DNA of 64,000 nt from Mesorhizobium sp. SCN 65-20 (GTDB lineage Bacteria; Pseudomonadota; Alphaproteobacteria; Rhizobiales; Rhizobiaceae): NCBI GenBank assembly GCA_001724355.1, contig MEEF01000001.1, forward strand, positions 1 through 64,000, in the 5' to 3' direction. Position numbers and translations under genes: made by a program. Below are positions 1 through 8,209 of the stretch, one piece after another; position 1 is the stretch's first letter; every line of letters starts with the position of its first letter. The notes under the pieces were generated by a model. It had not been told where the DNA came from, ran no database searches, and worked only from the letters and a program-made list of their open reading frames with translations.

Positions 1-333
1 AAGGGCCTGAAGAAGGGTCTCAACGACCTGCAGGCCGCGACCATGTGGCTGGTGCAGAACGGCATGGCCAATCCGGACGATGCGGGGGCGGCCTCGACCG
101 ACTACATGCATCTCTTCGGCCTCGTCGCGCTCGGCTACATGTGGGGCCGGATGGTGAAGGCCGCACAGGACAAGCTGGCCAACGGCGCCGGCGACCAGGC
201 GGCGTTCCTGGAGACCAAGCTGGTGACTGGCCGCTACTTCATGGAGCGCGTCATGCCTGAGACCGCGGCGCATCTCGCCCGCATCTCGACCGGCTCGGCG
301 ACCATGATGGCGCTTCCGGCGGAGGCGTTCTGA
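1..333 (+). CDS. Acyl-CoA dehydrogenase, C-terminal fragment (5' end outside window)
   Basis: The frame is open from the first base and ends at a stop at 331-333, so only the last 110 residues are present. They are mostly alpha-helical, with a segment around residues 37-55 (DYMHLFGLVALGYMW) and a final SATMMALPAEAF. This looks like the C-terminal extension domain of the large (about 590-residue) acyl-CoA dehydrogenases found in proteobacterial beta-oxidation operons. The enzyme would oxidise acyl-CoA to trans-2-enoyl-CoA using FAD in the cytoplasm. The downstream genes are a second acyl-CoA dehydrogenase, a thiolase and a FadB/J-type enzyme in the same direction, which supports the fatty-acid assignment. 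Substrate chain length cannot be judged from this fragment. Confidence 0.8.
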   Translation, partial: KGLKKGLNDLQAATMWLVQNGMANPDDAGAASTDYMHLFGLVALGYMWGRMVKAAQDKLANGAGDQAAFLETKLVTGRYFMERVMPETAAHLARISTGSATMMALPAEAF

Positions 334-343
334 TCGAAAGTGA

Positions 344-363
344 GGCGGCCGCTCGCGGCCGCC
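344..363. repeat. GC-rich inverted repeat between the two acyl-CoA dehydrogenase genes
   Basis: GGCGGCCGC at 344-352 and GCGGCCGCC at 355-363 are perfect 9-bp complementary arms with a 2-nt loop. No T-tract follows, so a classical intrinsic terminator is unlikely. It could be an mRNA processing or stability hairpin that sets different expression of the two flanking genes. Confidence 0.6.
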
Positions 364-397
364 GGTTCATATGCGGTGTCGAAGCGCGGAGGAGATC

Positions 398-1570
398 GTG
401 GCGACAATTCCTGCAGACGTTCTGGGACTTCCGAAACCCGCCTGGGCGGGGGAGGAAGTCGGCATGCTCTACGACATGGCGAGCCGCTTCCTGACGGAAG
501 AAATCCTGCCGCGCTACGACGAGTTCGAGAAGAACGAGATGGTCGACCGCGCGAGCTGGCAGAAGGCTGGCGCGGCCGGCCTGCTCTGCGCCTCGATGCC
601 CGAGGAATACGGCGGTTCGGGCGGCAGCTTCGCCCATGAGAGCGCCATCATCGAGGCGATCGGCCATGTCGGCGTCGATGGCTTCGGCATCGCACTCCAC
701 AACGCCATCGTCGCCCCCTACATCCTTCACTACGGCTCGGAAGAGCAGAAGAAGAAGTGGCTGCCGAAGATGGCGACCGGCGAGCTGATCGGCGCCATCG
801 CCATGACCGAGCCGGGCGCCGGCTCCGACCTGCAGGGCGTGAAGACGCGCGCCGAGAAGGACGGCAACCAGTACCGTATCAACGGTTCCAAGACCTTCAT
901 CACCAACGGCCAATTGGCGAACCTGATCATCGTCGTCACCAAGACCGACCCCTCGCAGGGCGCCAAGGGCACTTCGCTGATCGTGGTCGAGACCGACGAG
1001 GTCGACGGCTTCGAGCGCGGCCGCAACCTCGACAAGATCGGGCTGAAGGCCAACGACACCTCCGAGCTGTTCTTCAACGACGTGCGCGTGCCGACCTCGA
1101 ACCTGCTGGGTTCGGAGGAGGGGCAAGGCTTCGTCCAACTGATGCAGCAGCTGCCGCAGGAGCGGCTTCTGATCGGCACCCAGTCGATCGGCATGATCGA
1201 GCGTGCCCTCGCCGCCACAATTGCCTACGTCAAGGAACGCAAGGCTTTCGGCAAGGCGATCCTCGACTTCCAGAACACCCAGTTCAAGCTGGCCGAGCTC
1301 AAGACCGAGGCAACGATCGGGCGCGTCTTCTACAACGACTGCGTCGCTCGCCATCTCCGGGGCGAGCTCGATTCCGCCACGGCCTCGATGGCCAAGTACT
1401 GGCTGTCGGACCTGCAGTGCAAGCTCGTCGACGAGTGCCTGCAACTCTTCGGCGGCTATGGCTATATGAATGAATATCCCATCGCCCGCATGTATCGCGA
1501 TGCCCGCGTGCAGCGCATCTACGGCGGCACGAACGAGATCATGAAGCTTTTGATCGCGCGTTCGCTCTGA
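398..1570 (+). CDS. Acyl-CoA dehydrogenase
   Basis: A 390-residue protein of normal length for the family. It carries the acyl-CoA dehydrogenase signatures AMTEPGAGSDLQG, the beta-domain motif NGSKTFITNGQLAN, and the C-terminal helix LFGGYGYMNEYPIARMYRD followed by QRIYGGTNEIMK. It would catalyse FAD-dependent alpha,beta-dehydrogenation of acyl-CoA, passing electrons to electron-transfer flavoprotein. I chose GTG at 398 because GGAGG at 388-392 sits 5 nt upstream. An in-frame ATG at 371 lies against the GC hairpin with no Shine-Dalgarno sequence and would add nine residues. It is the second acyl-CoA dehydrogenase of the operon, so the two paralogues probably differ in chain-length or branched-chain preference, which sequence alone does not settle. 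Confidence 0.9.
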   Translation: MATIPADVLGLPKPAWAGEEVGMLYDMASRFLTEEILPRYDEFEKNEMVDRASWQKAGAAGLLCASMPEEYGGSGGSFAHESAIIEAIGHVGVDGFGIALHNAIVAPYILHYGSEEQKKKWLPKMATGELIGAIAMTEPGAGSDLQGVKTRAEKDGNQYRINGSKTFITNGQLANLIIVVTKTDPSQGAKGTSLIVVETDEVDGFERGRNLDKIGLKANDTSELFFNDVRVPTSNLLGSEEGQGFVQLMQQLPQERLLIGTQSIGMIERALAATIAYVKERKAFGKAILDFQNTQFKLAELKTEATIGRVFYNDCVARHLRGELDSATASMAKYWLSDLQCKLVDECLQLFGGYGYMNEYPIARMYRDARVQRIYGGTNEIMKLLIARSL

Positions 1571-1601
1571 GCCGCCGATCCAGAAACCAAGGAGACGAAA
1601 A

Positions 1602-2810
1602 ATGGCTGACGCTTTTGTCTATGACGCCGTGCGCACGCCGCGCGGACGCGGCAAGAAGGACGGTTCCCTCCACGAAGTCCCGGCGGTCCGGCTCGGCGCC
1701 AAGGTGCTGGAAGCGCTTCGTGACCGCAACGGGCTCGATACCGCCCAGGTCGACGACATCATCTTCGGCTGCGTCGATCCGGTCGGCGAAGCAGGCGCGG
1801 TGATCCCGCGCTCGGCCGCCTTCGAGGCCGGCTACGACAACAAGGCGCCGGGCATGCAGATCTCGCGCTTCTGCGCCTCGGGCCTCGACGCCATCAATTT
1901 CGGCGCAGCCAAGATCGCGCAAGGGGCGGACGAGATCGTGATTGCCGGCGGCGTGGAATCGATGTCGCGCGTCGGCATGGGCATGTCGGGCGGCGCCTGG
2001 TTCATGGACCCCTCGGTCGGCATCCCGGCCTGGTTCATGCCGCAGGGCGTTTCGGCCGACCTGATCGCCACCAAGTACGGTTTCTCGCGCGACGACGTGG
2101 ACGCCTATGCAGTCGAGAGCCAGAAGCGCGCCGCCAAGTCGTGGGAAAAGGGCTACTTCAATAAGTCGGTCGTGCCGGTGAAGGACCAGAACGGCCTGAC
2201 CATCCTCGCCCATGACGAGCATATGCGCCCGACCACCGACATGCAGTCGCTCGGCCAGTTGAACCCGTCCTTCGTCATCCCCGGCGAGATGGGCGGCTTC
2301 GATGCGGTCGCCGTGCAGCGCTATCCCGAGCTGGAAGAGATCAACCACGTCCATCACGCCGGCAACTCGTCGGGCATCGTCGACGGTGCGGCAGCCGTGC
2401 TGCTCGGCTCGAAGAAGGCCGGCAAGGCGATGGGCCTCAAGCCGCGTGCGCGCATCCGCGCCTTCGCCAACATCGGCTCCGAGCCTGCGATGATGCTGAC
2501 CGGCCCGGTCGACGTGACCGAGAAGCTGCTCAAGCGCGCCAAGATGAAGCTCTCCGACATCGACCTGTTCGAGCTCAACGAGGCTTTCGCCTCTGTGGTG
2601 CTGCGCTACATGCAGGCCTTCGACATCCCGCACGACCGCATCAACGTCAACGGCGGGGCGATTGCCATGGGCCACCCGCTGGGTGCAACCGGCGCGATGA
2701 TCTTCGGCACCGTGCTTGACGAACTCGAGCGCCGCGACCTCAACACCGCACTGGTGACGCTCTGCATCGGCGCCGGCATGGGCACCGCAACGATCATCGA
2801 ACGGGTGTGA
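1602..2810 (+). CDS. Acetyl-CoA C-acyltransferase (thiolase)
   Basis: A 402-residue thiolase that would cleave 3-ketoacyl-CoA with CoA, releasing acetyl-CoA at the last step of beta-oxidation. The nucleophilic cysteine is C91 in [13 protein letters not shown]. The active-site histidine is H358 in [14 protein letters not shown], and the second catalytic cysteine is C388 in [17 protein letters not shown] ends 7 nt before the ATG. It lies 31 nt after the acyl-CoA dehydrogenase and 3 nt before the next gene, so it is clearly in the operon. Position next to a fused hydratase/dehydrogenase suggests it acts as the FadA/FadI partner. A biosynthetic (PhaA-type) role is less likely here. Confidence 0.93.
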   Translation: MADAFVYDAVRTPRGRGKKDGSLHEVPAVRLGAKVLEALRDRNGLDTAQVDDIIFGCVDPVGEAGAVIPRSAAFEAGYDNKAPGMQISRFCASGLDAINFGAAKIAQGADEIVIAGGVESMSRVGMGMSGGAWFMDPSVGIPAWFMPQGVSADLIATKYGFSRDDVDAYAVESQKRAAKSWEKGYFNKSVVPVKDQNGLTILAHDEHMRPTTDMQSLGQLNPSFVIPGEMGGFDAVAVQRYPELEEINHVHHAGNSSGIVDGAAAVLLGSKKAGKAMGLKPRARIRAFANIGSEPAMMLTGPVDVTEKLLKRAKMKLSDIDLFELNEAFASVVLRYMQAFDIPHDRINVNGGAIAMGHPLGATGAMIFGTVLDELERRDLNTALVTLCIGAGMGTATIIERV

Positions 2811-2813
2811 TGC

Positions 2814-3398
2814 ATGGCGACCTTGCCGAATGATGCGGCCCTGATCCTCATCGACGTGCAGATGGCCTTCGTCGAATGGGAGCGCACCGGCCTCAGGCGC
2901 AACAACCCGCAGGCGGTGGATAATATTGCACGCCTGCTTGGTGCGTTCCGAGACCGCGGCCTGAGCGTGATCCATGTCCGGCACGCCTCGACCGAGCCGG
3001 ATTCGGCGCTGCGGCCGGAACGAAGCGGCTACCAGCCGATCGAGCAGGCGCGCGAGCGCGACGGCGAGGCCGTCATCGTCAAGCACGTCAATTCCTCCTT
3101 CATCGGGACGGACCTCGAACGGCGCCTGCGCGACGGCGGCCACCGCACCCTGGTCGTCGCCGGCATCACCACCAATCACTGCGTGGAGACCACCACGCGC
3201 ATGGCCGGCAATCTCGGCTTTGACGCGCGTCTGGTCGCTGACGCCTGCTACACCTTCGATCGCGTCGGCCTCGACGGGAAGGTGCACAGCGCCGAAGCGG
3301 TGCACGACATGACCCTGACCAATCTGAATGGCGAATTCGCCTCGATCGTAACAACCGACGCCATTGTGGCGGCTCTCGCCGAAAACATCGCGGCGTAA
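2814..3398 (+). CDS. Isochorismatase-family cysteine hydrolase
   Basis: A 194-residue protein with the isochorismatase fold. The catalytic triad is visible as D14 (ILIDVQ), K90 ([10 protein letters not shown]) and C123 ([11 protein letters not shown]), with the typical cis-peptide region before the cysteine. Members hydrolyse small amides or vinyl ethers such as nicotinamide, N-carbamoyl compounds or isochorismate. The exact substrate is not predictable. The ATG is 3 nt after the thiolase stop and the gene ends 11 nt before the fadB-like gene, so it is embedded in the beta-oxidation operon. That is an unusual place for this family, and the gene may process an amide or CoA-derived by-product. 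Confidence 0.88.
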   Translation: MATLPNDAALILIDVQMAFVEWERTGLRRNNPQAVDNIARLLGAFRDRGLSVIHVRHASTEPDSALRPERSGYQPIEQARERDGEAVIVKHVNSSFIGTDLERRLRDGGHRTLVVAGITTNHCVETTTRMAGNLGFDARLVADACYTFDRVGLDGKVHSAEAVHDMTLTNLNGEFASIVTTDAIVAALAENIAA

Positions 3399-3409
3399 GG
3401 AGGGACTCG

Positions 3410-5629
3410 ATGACCTATACGAACTTCACGGTCGACGTCGATGCCGATGGCATCGCTCTCGTCACCTGGAACATGCCCGACCGCTCGATGAACGTCTTCA
3501 CCGAAGAGGTGATGAACGAACTCGACAAGATCATCGACCAGGTCGTTGCCGACGCCGGCATCAAGGGCGCCGTCATCACCTCCGGCAAGGACAGCTTCTC
3601 GGGCGGTGCCGACCTCACCATGCTGCAGAAGATGCTCGGCATCTATGCCAAGGAGAAGGCCAAGGATCCGGAGAAGGCGGCCAAGCTGCTGTTCGACGGC
3701 GCCGGCCGCATGGGCGCGCTGTGGCGCAAGCTCGAGACCTGCGGCAAGCCGTGGGTCTCGGCGATCAACGGCACTTGCATGGGCGGCGCCTTCGAGCTGT
3801 CTTTGGCCTGCCACGGCCGCGTCGCGGCTGATTCCGACAAGGTCAAGATGGCCCTGCCGGAAGTGAAGGTAGGCATCTTCCCGGGCGCCGGCGGCACCCA
3901 GCGTGTGTCGAGGCTGGCGGACCCGCAGTCGGCGCTGCAGATGCTGACCTCGGGCCAAAACCTTACGCCCCAGAAGGCGAAGGGCATGAATCTGATCCAC
4001 GAGATCGCCGAACCGAAGAAGCTGATCGAGACCGCCAAGGCGATGATCAAGAACGGCCTGAAGCCGGTCCAGCCCTGGGACGAGAAGGGCTTCAAGCTGC
4101 CGGGCGGCCCGGTCTATTCGGCTGCGGGCGCCAATCTCTGGCCACCGGCAATCGCCATCCTGCGCCGAGAGACCTATGGCAACTATCCGGCCGCCGAGGC
4201 GATCCTGAAGTGCGTCTACGAGGGCCTGCTGGTGCCCTTCGACACCGGCCTGCGCATCGAGCAGCGCTACTTCACCGAGATCCTGCAGTCGAAGGAAGCG
4301 GCTGCGATGATCCGCTCGCTGTTCGTGTCGCTGCAGGAACTGAACAAGGGCGCCCGCCGCCCCGAGGGCATCCCCGACACCAAGTTCAAGAAGATCGGCA
4401 TCATCGGCGCCGGCTTCATGGGCGCGGGCATTGCCTATGTCACGGCCAAGGCCGGCATCCCCGTGGTGCTGATCGACCGCGACCAGGAATCGGCGGAGAA
4501 GGGCAAGGCGCATTCCGACAGCCTGATCTCCGACCAGGTCAAGAAGGGCCGGGCCAAGCCGGAAGAGCGCGAGAAGCTGCTGTCGCTGATCACGCCGAGC
4601 GCCGACTATGCCGACCTCGCCGGCTGCGACCTCGTGGTCGAGGCGGTGTTCGAAGACTCGGAAGTCAAGAAAGCTGCGACCGAGAAGGCGGAAGCCGCGC
4701 TCAAGTCGTCGGCGGTGTTTGCCTCGAACACCTCGACCATCCCGATCACTTCGCTTGCCAAGAACTCGGCCCGGCCGAAGAACTTCATCGGCATTCACTT
4801 CTTCTCGCCCGTCGACAAGATGATGCTGGTCGAGATCATCATGGGCAAGAAGACCGGCGACAAGGCGCTGGCGGTGGCGATGGACTTTGTCCGCGCCATC
4901 AAGAAGACGCCGATCGTCGTCAACGACACGCGCGGCTTCTACGTCAACCGCTGCGTGCTGCGCTACATGTCGGAAGCCTTCAAGATGCTGATCGAAGGCG
5001 TGCCGGCGGCGATGATCGAGAACGCCGCCAAGGCTGCCGGCATGCCGGTCGGCCCGTTGGCGCTGACCGACGAGACGGCCGTCGACCTCGCCCAGAAGAT
5101 CATGAAGCAGACCATCCGGGATCTCGGCGAAAAGGCTGTCGACCCGCGCCAGATGGAGCTGATCAACACCATGGTCGACACTCATGGCCGCCTCGGCCGC
5201 AAGAACGGCAAGGGCTTCTACGACTATCCGGCCAAGCCGGCAAAGAAGAAGCTCTGGCCGGGCCTGAAGGACCTCTATCCGCAGAAGGCGCCCGAAAAGG
5301 TCGATGTCGAGGAACTGAAGCTGCGGCTGCTCTCGGTCATCGCACTTGAAGCGGCGCGCGTGATGGAAGAAGGCATCGTCACCGACCCGCGCGAGGCGGA
5401 TGTCGGCTCGATCCTCGCCTTCGGCTTCGCGCCCTACACGGGCGGTGCGCTGTCCTACATCGACGGCATAGGCGCCAAGAAGTTCGTCAAGATCGCCAAG
5501 GACCTGCAGAAGAAGTACGGCGCCGAGTTCAAGGCACCGAAGCTGCTGGTCGACATGGCCGAGAAGGGCGAGACCTTCTACCAGCGCTTCGATCCTTACG
5601 CGAAGGCCGAGGAAAAGAAGGCGGCCTGA
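3410..5629 (+). CDS. Bifunctional enoyl-CoA hydratase / 3-hydroxyacyl-CoA dehydrogenase (FadB/FadJ type)
   Basis: A 739-residue two-domain enzyme of the length usual for FadB/FadJ. Residues about 1-200 are a crotonase domain with the CoA-binding oxyanion segment SGGADLTML and GTCMGGAFELSLACHG, and the catalytic glutamate region LPEVKVGIFPGAGGTQR. From about residue 328 a Rossmann fold begins with GIIGAGFMGAGIA, followed by the dehydrogenase catalytic region GIHFFSPVDKMMLVEII. It would hydrate 2-enoyl-CoA and then oxidise the L-3-hydroxyacyl-CoA with NAD. AAGGAGGG lies just before the ATG. It works with the thiolase two genes upstream, which is separated from it by the hydrolase gene rather than adjacent as in enteric fadBA. 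Confidence 0.94.
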   Translation: MTYTNFTVDVDADGIALVTWNMPDRSMNVFTEEVMNELDKIIDQVVADAGIKGAVITSGKDSFSGGADLTMLQKMLGIYAKEKAKDPEKAAKLLFDGAGRMGALWRKLETCGKPWVSAINGTCMGGAFELSLACHGRVAADSDKVKMALPEVKVGIFPGAGGTQRVSRLADPQSALQMLTSGQNLTPQKAKGMNLIHEIAEPKKLIETAKAMIKNGLKPVQPWDEKGFKLPGGPVYSAAGANLWPPAIAILRRETYGNYPAAEAILKCVYEGLLVPFDTGLRIEQRYFTEILQSKEAAAMIRSLFVSLQELNKGARRPEGIPDTKFKKIGIIGAGFMGAGIAYVTAKAGIPVVLIDRDQESAEKGKAHSDSLISDQVKKGRAKPEEREKLLSLITPSADYADLAGCDLVVEAVFEDSEVKKAATEKAEAALKSSAVFASNTSTIPITSLAKNSARPKNFIGIHFFSPVDKMMLVEIIMGKKTGDKALAVAMDFVRAIKKTPIVVNDTRGFYVNRCVLRYMSEAFKMLIEGVPAAMIENAAKAAGMPVGPLALTDETAVDLAQKIMKQTIRDLGEKAVDPRQMELINTMVDTHGRLGRKNGKGFYDYPAKPAKKKLWPGLKDLYPQKAPEKVDVEELKLRLLSVIALEAARVMEEGIVTDPREADVGSILAFGFAPYTGGALSYIDGIGAKKFVKIAKDLQKKYGAEFKAPKLLVDMAEKGETFYQRFDPYAKAEEKKAA

Positions 5630-5635
5630 CGCAGC

Positions 5636-6184
5636 ATGTACGTCTGGGCAAGACTGGCTCGCATGGCCGCGACGAAATCTCGTCGCGGCCCTTACCGTTT
5701 TGGCGATGAGGGCCGGCTGTCGTTCCGCTGCCTGCCGACCGACATCGACTTCAACATGCACCTCAACAATGCGCGCTACATGATGCTGGCCGATGTCGGC
5801 CGCATCGACATCTTCATGCGCTCCGGCCTGATCGAACTCGCCCGCAAGCGCGGCTGGGCACCGATGCTGGGCGGACTGCAGACGGTGTTCGTGCGCGAGA
5901 TCAGGCTGTGGAAGCGCTTCGACGTGGTCTCCTCGATCGAGACCTGGAATGGCTCCGAGGTGATCGGCAAGCACCGCTTCGTGCTCGACAATGGCGAGAC
6001 CGCGGCACTCATCATGACCAGCGCCGGCGTCTACGACCGAACCGGCCGCCGCTTCGTGCAGATAGACGACCTGGTCGCCGAGCTGGGCTATGCGGGTGCC
6101 GCGCCGCGCGACGTGAGCGAGGAAGAGAGCATCTTCATCGCCTCGCACAAGGGGTTGAGAGCGCTCGCCAAATCGGAAGGGTGA
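5636..6184 (+). CDS. Thioesterase family protein (hotdog fold)
   Basis: A 182-residue protein with the hotdog thioesterase signature DIDFNMHLNNARYMMLADVGR (about residues 39-59), where the aspartate and N-H-L-N segment mark the 4-hydroxybenzoyl-CoA/acyl-ACP thioesterase superfamily. It would hydrolyse acyl-CoA thioesters, perhaps rescuing CoA during beta-oxidation. The ATG at 5636 begins 6 nt after the fadB-like stop, with purine-rich coding sequence as the only ribosome-binding candidate. An in-frame ATG at 5663 would remove a basic N-terminus and is a real alternative. It is the last gene of the operon and is followed directly by a strong hairpin at its stop codon. Confidence 0.82.
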   Translation: MYVWARLARMAATKSRRGPYRFGDEGRLSFRCLPTDIDFNMHLNNARYMMLADVGRIDIFMRSGLIELARKRGWAPMLGGLQTVFVREIRLWKRFDVVSSIETWNGSEVIGKHRFVLDNGETAALIMTSAGVYDRTGRRFVQIDDLVAELGYAGAAPRDVSEEESIFIASHKGLRALAKSEG

Positions 6185-6201
6185 GCGGCCGAGGCCGCTC
6201 A
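6182..6201 (+). terminator. Hairpin overlapping the stop codon of the thioesterase gene
   Basis: TGAGCGGCC at 6182-6190 pairs with GGCCGCTCA at 6193-6201 across a 2-nt loop, and the TGA is the stop codon itself. There is no U-tract, so this may be a stabilising 3' hairpin or a factor-assisted terminator closing the beta-oxidation operon. Confidence 0.45.
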
Positions 6202-6230
6202 TCCGCGCATGATGGCTGCTCGGAGGCATC

Positions 6231-6258
6231 TGGACATTCCCTTGCGGCGTGGTTAAAT
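6231..6258 (+). promoter_or_regulatory. Candidate promoter of the S24 regulator gene
   Basis: TGGACA (6231-6236) and TTAAAT (6253-6258) are separated by 16 nt and resemble sigma-70 -35 and -10 elements. The -10 overlaps the dyad at 6255-6272. Prediction from sequence only. Confidence 0.4.
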
Positions 6259-6272
6259 GCCAAAAGGTATTT
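6255..6272. promoter_or_regulatory. Candidate operator (dyad) upstream of the S24 regulator gene
   Basis: AAATGCC (6255-6261) and GGTATTT (6266-6272) are 7-bp arms with one mismatch, around an AAAA spacer, in an A+T-rich island of otherwise GC-rich DNA. It lies 24 nt before the regulator ATG and overlaps the proposed -10, as expected for autorepression. Confidence 0.45.
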
Positions 6273-6296
6273 TTTCCTGTCCTCGAGGGGAGCGCC

Positions 6297-6944
6297 ATGC
6301 TCTCGCACGAACGTGTCTGGGCCGCCATCGACGCTCTTGCGGAGCGCTATTCGCTTTCGGCATCGGGTCTCGCCAAGAAGGCGGGCCTCGATTCCACGGC
6401 CTTCAACAAGTCGAAGCGCCTGTCGGTCGACGGGCGCCCGCGCTGGCCCTCGACGGAGTCGCTGGCAAAGATCATCGAGGCGACCAATTCCTCGCTCGAG
6501 GAGTTCATCCAGTTTGTCGAGGCTCCCAAGTCGGCGCGGCCACGGAGCCGAGAAATTCAGGCGCGCGTTCCGCTACTTGGCTTTGCGCAGGCCGGCGCTG
6601 GCGGGTTCTTCGACGATGCCGGCTTTCCGGCAGGCGAGGGTTGGGACCTGATCGAGTTGCCGGCCCGGGCGACTGAAACCTCCTACGCGCTTCAGGTCCA
6701 GGGCGACTCGATGCTGCCGCTCTACCGCAATGGCGACGTTTTGATCGTCGAGCCGGGCGCGGCGATCCGCAAGGGCGACCGGGTAGTGGTGAAGACGGTT
6801 TCGGGGGAGGTCATGGCCAAGGTCCTGGAGCGCCAGGCCCAGGGCGCGATCGAACTGGTATCGCTCAATCCCGAACATCCCAAGCGCCAGTTCAAGTCCG
6901 CCGAAGTGGAATGGGTGGCGCGCATCGTGTGGGCGAGCCAGTAA
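6297..6944 (+). CDS. XRE-type helix-turn-helix regulator with S24 (LexA-like) peptidase domain
   Basis: A 215-residue protein. Residues 1-75 form a helix-turn-helix DNA-binding region (ASGLAKKAGLDSTAFNKSKR). Residues about 90-215 form an S24 peptidase domain with the nucleophile S138 (QGDSMLP) and general base K175 (GEVMAKVLE). The 37-residue Ser-Lys spacing is the same as in E. coli LexA. A-G bonds at A99-G100 and A101-G102 (FAQAGAGG) are candidate self-cleavage sites. GAGGGG lies before the ATG at 6297; extending upstream to 6249 would read through the proposed operator. It is most likely a self-cleaving repressor that responds to stress. The gene ends 3 nt before the secreted nuclease-like gene, so the pair is probably co-transcribed. 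Confidence 0.85.
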   Translation: MLSHERVWAAIDALAERYSLSASGLAKKAGLDSTAFNKSKRLSVDGRPRWPSTESLAKIIEATNSSLEEFIQFVEAPKSARPRSREIQARVPLLGFAQAGAGGFFDDAGFPAGEGWDLIELPARATETSYALQVQGDSMLPLYRNGDVLIVEPGAAIRKGDRVVVKTVSGEVMAKVLERQAQGAIELVSLNPEHPKRQFKSAEVEWVARIVWASQ

Positions 6945-6947
6945 GCA

Positions 6948-7739
6948 ATGAAACCTGCAGCGCTAGCTGTCGCCGCGGGCGGCTTCGTCATCGCTTTCAT
7001 GCTGGCAACCATTGGCGGTCAGAGGCTTGCGGCGATCGAAACACCGACGGTCGACACCATCGACGAAAGCGAACTGCTGGGCGAAATGCCAGACGCGCCT
7101 GGGGACGAGCGCACCGGAGCGGTCGTGCCGTCGGAACCTGCGCCGGCGCAACCCGACGAGTCGTCGGCAGAGAAGGCAGACGAGGGGCAGCAACCGGAGC
7201 AGGGCGGCCTTACCCGTGAGGCGCCGCGGGCTCCCCTGAGCGAGTTGAGCCTCGCCTTGCCGCCGTCGCGCAGCATGCCCGAGGACTGGAAGGGCACCAC
7301 CCTGTTCCACCCAGTGGCATCCGCTGCGGGCGTGATCGAGGGCAACGGGTTCAACGTGGCCATCGCCGGCGTCAAGCCGCTGGATGCCGGCGAAAGCTGC
7401 ACGTCAGACGGCCAGGAGTGGAATTGCGGGGCACGCGCCCGCACGGCTTTTCGCGGCTTCCTGCGCGGCCGCTCGGTCGTCTGCGATGTGCCGCCGGAGA
7501 CGGAACGCGGCGTGATCGTCGCCAAATGCAGGATCGGCAAGCAGGATGTCGGCGAGTGGCTGGTCGCCAATGGCTGGGCCAGGGCCGACGACGCCGGCCC
7601 TTATGCCGAGGCCGGCAAGAGGGCCGAGGCCGACAAGAAGGGCATTTTTGGCCCACCGCCAGAGCTCCTCAACACGACCAACCTGCCTGCGGTAGAGGCG
7701 CCGCCAGGCGAGCCTGCGATCGAGTTGCCGGCGCAGTAG
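6948..7739 (+). CDS. Secreted or membrane-anchored thermonuclease (SNase)-fold protein
   Basis: A 263-residue protein. Residues 1-30 are a hydrophobic signal or anchor segment (ALAVAAGGFVIAFMLATIGG). Residues about 35-105 are acidic, proline-rich and low-complexity. Residues about 120-245 resemble the staphylococcal nuclease fold, with GARARTAFRGFLRG and VGEWLVANGWARA leading to AEADKKGIFG. The canonical metal and catalytic signature (D-G-D-T, R-L-x-G-x-x-x-P-E, Y-G-R) is not recognisable, so nuclease activity is doubtful. Several cysteines (CTSDGQEWNC, SVVC, KC) suggest disulfides in the periplasm. It follows the S24 regulator by 3 nt, which points to regulated expression. Confidence 0.72.
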   Translation: MKPAALAVAAGGFVIAFMLATIGGQRLAAIETPTVDTIDESELLGEMPDAPGDERTGAVVPSEPAPAQPDESSAEKADEGQQPEQGGLTREAPRAPLSELSLALPPSRSMPEDWKGTTLFHPVASAAGVIEGNGFNVAIAGVKPLDAGESCTSDGQEWNCGARARTAFRGFLRGRSVVCDVPPETERGVIVAKCRIGKQDVGEWLVANGWARADDAGPYAEAGKRAEADKKGIFGPPPELLNTTNLPAVEAPPGEPAIELPAQ

Positions 7740-7740
7740 T

Positions 7741-8208
7741 TCAGGCGCGGCCGGGCAAACGTTCCATATAGATGTCGAGTTCGTCGCGATGCGTCTCGGC
7801 GAAGCCGTGGCGTTCGTAGAAGCGCTTGGCGTCGCTCTCGCGCAGCACGTCGAGCTGGATCGGCAGGCCCGCGGCATCTGCCTCCGCGAGCAGTTGGCGC
7901 AGAACTGCACTGCCGATGCCTCCACCCTGAGCTTCCGGGAGCATATAGAAGTGTTCGAGCAGCAGTGCGCCGTCGTGTGGGCCGAAGGCGACGCAGCCGA
8001 TCAACTGCCCAGTGGGCGCGAGGATAAGGCGCGTGTGCTCCGGCCTGAACGAGCCGCGAAAACGGGCACGCGCCCGCTCGGGGTCGAAGCGGCCGATGCG
8101 CTCGAGGCTCGGGCGCATGGCGAGAAGCCTGATTTCGAACAGGCGCTTGAAATCGGCCTCACGGGCCGGCGCGAAGGCAAAAGCCGCAACCACGCCGGCG
8201 ACTGTCAC
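7741..8208 (-). CDS. GNAT family N-acetyltransferase
   Basis: A 155-residue protein with GNAT acetyl-CoA-binding motif A, MLPEAQGGGIGSAVLRQLL, and the C-terminal motif B region DAKRFYERHGFAETHRDE. It would transfer acetyl from acetyl-CoA to an amine, but the acceptor is unknown. The GTG start is one nucleotide after the lysK stop, so translation is probably coupled to lysK. It converges with the SNase-like gene, whose stop is only 1 nt away. The position directly downstream of an aminoacyl-tRNA synthetase may be incidental. Confidence 0.8.
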   Translation of the reverse strand: MTVAGVVAAFAFAPAREADFKRLFEIRLLAMRPSLERIGRFDPERARARFRGSFRPEHTRLILAPTGQLIGCVAFGPHDGALLLEHFYMLPEAQGGGIGSAVLRQLLAEADAAGLPIQLDVLRESDAKRFYERHGFAETHRDELDIYMERLPGRA

Positions 8209-8209
8209 G

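Noticed and set aside
3248-6328. Very long open frame on the minus strand opposite the beta-oxidation genes, and similar ones at 1539-3305, 251-1444 and 8012-9853
   Set aside because: They are antisense shadows of well-identified genes in GC-rich DNA, with low-complexity Arg/His/Ala-rich translations and no recognisable domain.
6231-7739. Prophage remnant suggested by the S24 repressor
   Set aside because: There is no integrase, structural phage gene, attachment repeat or change in base composition around it.
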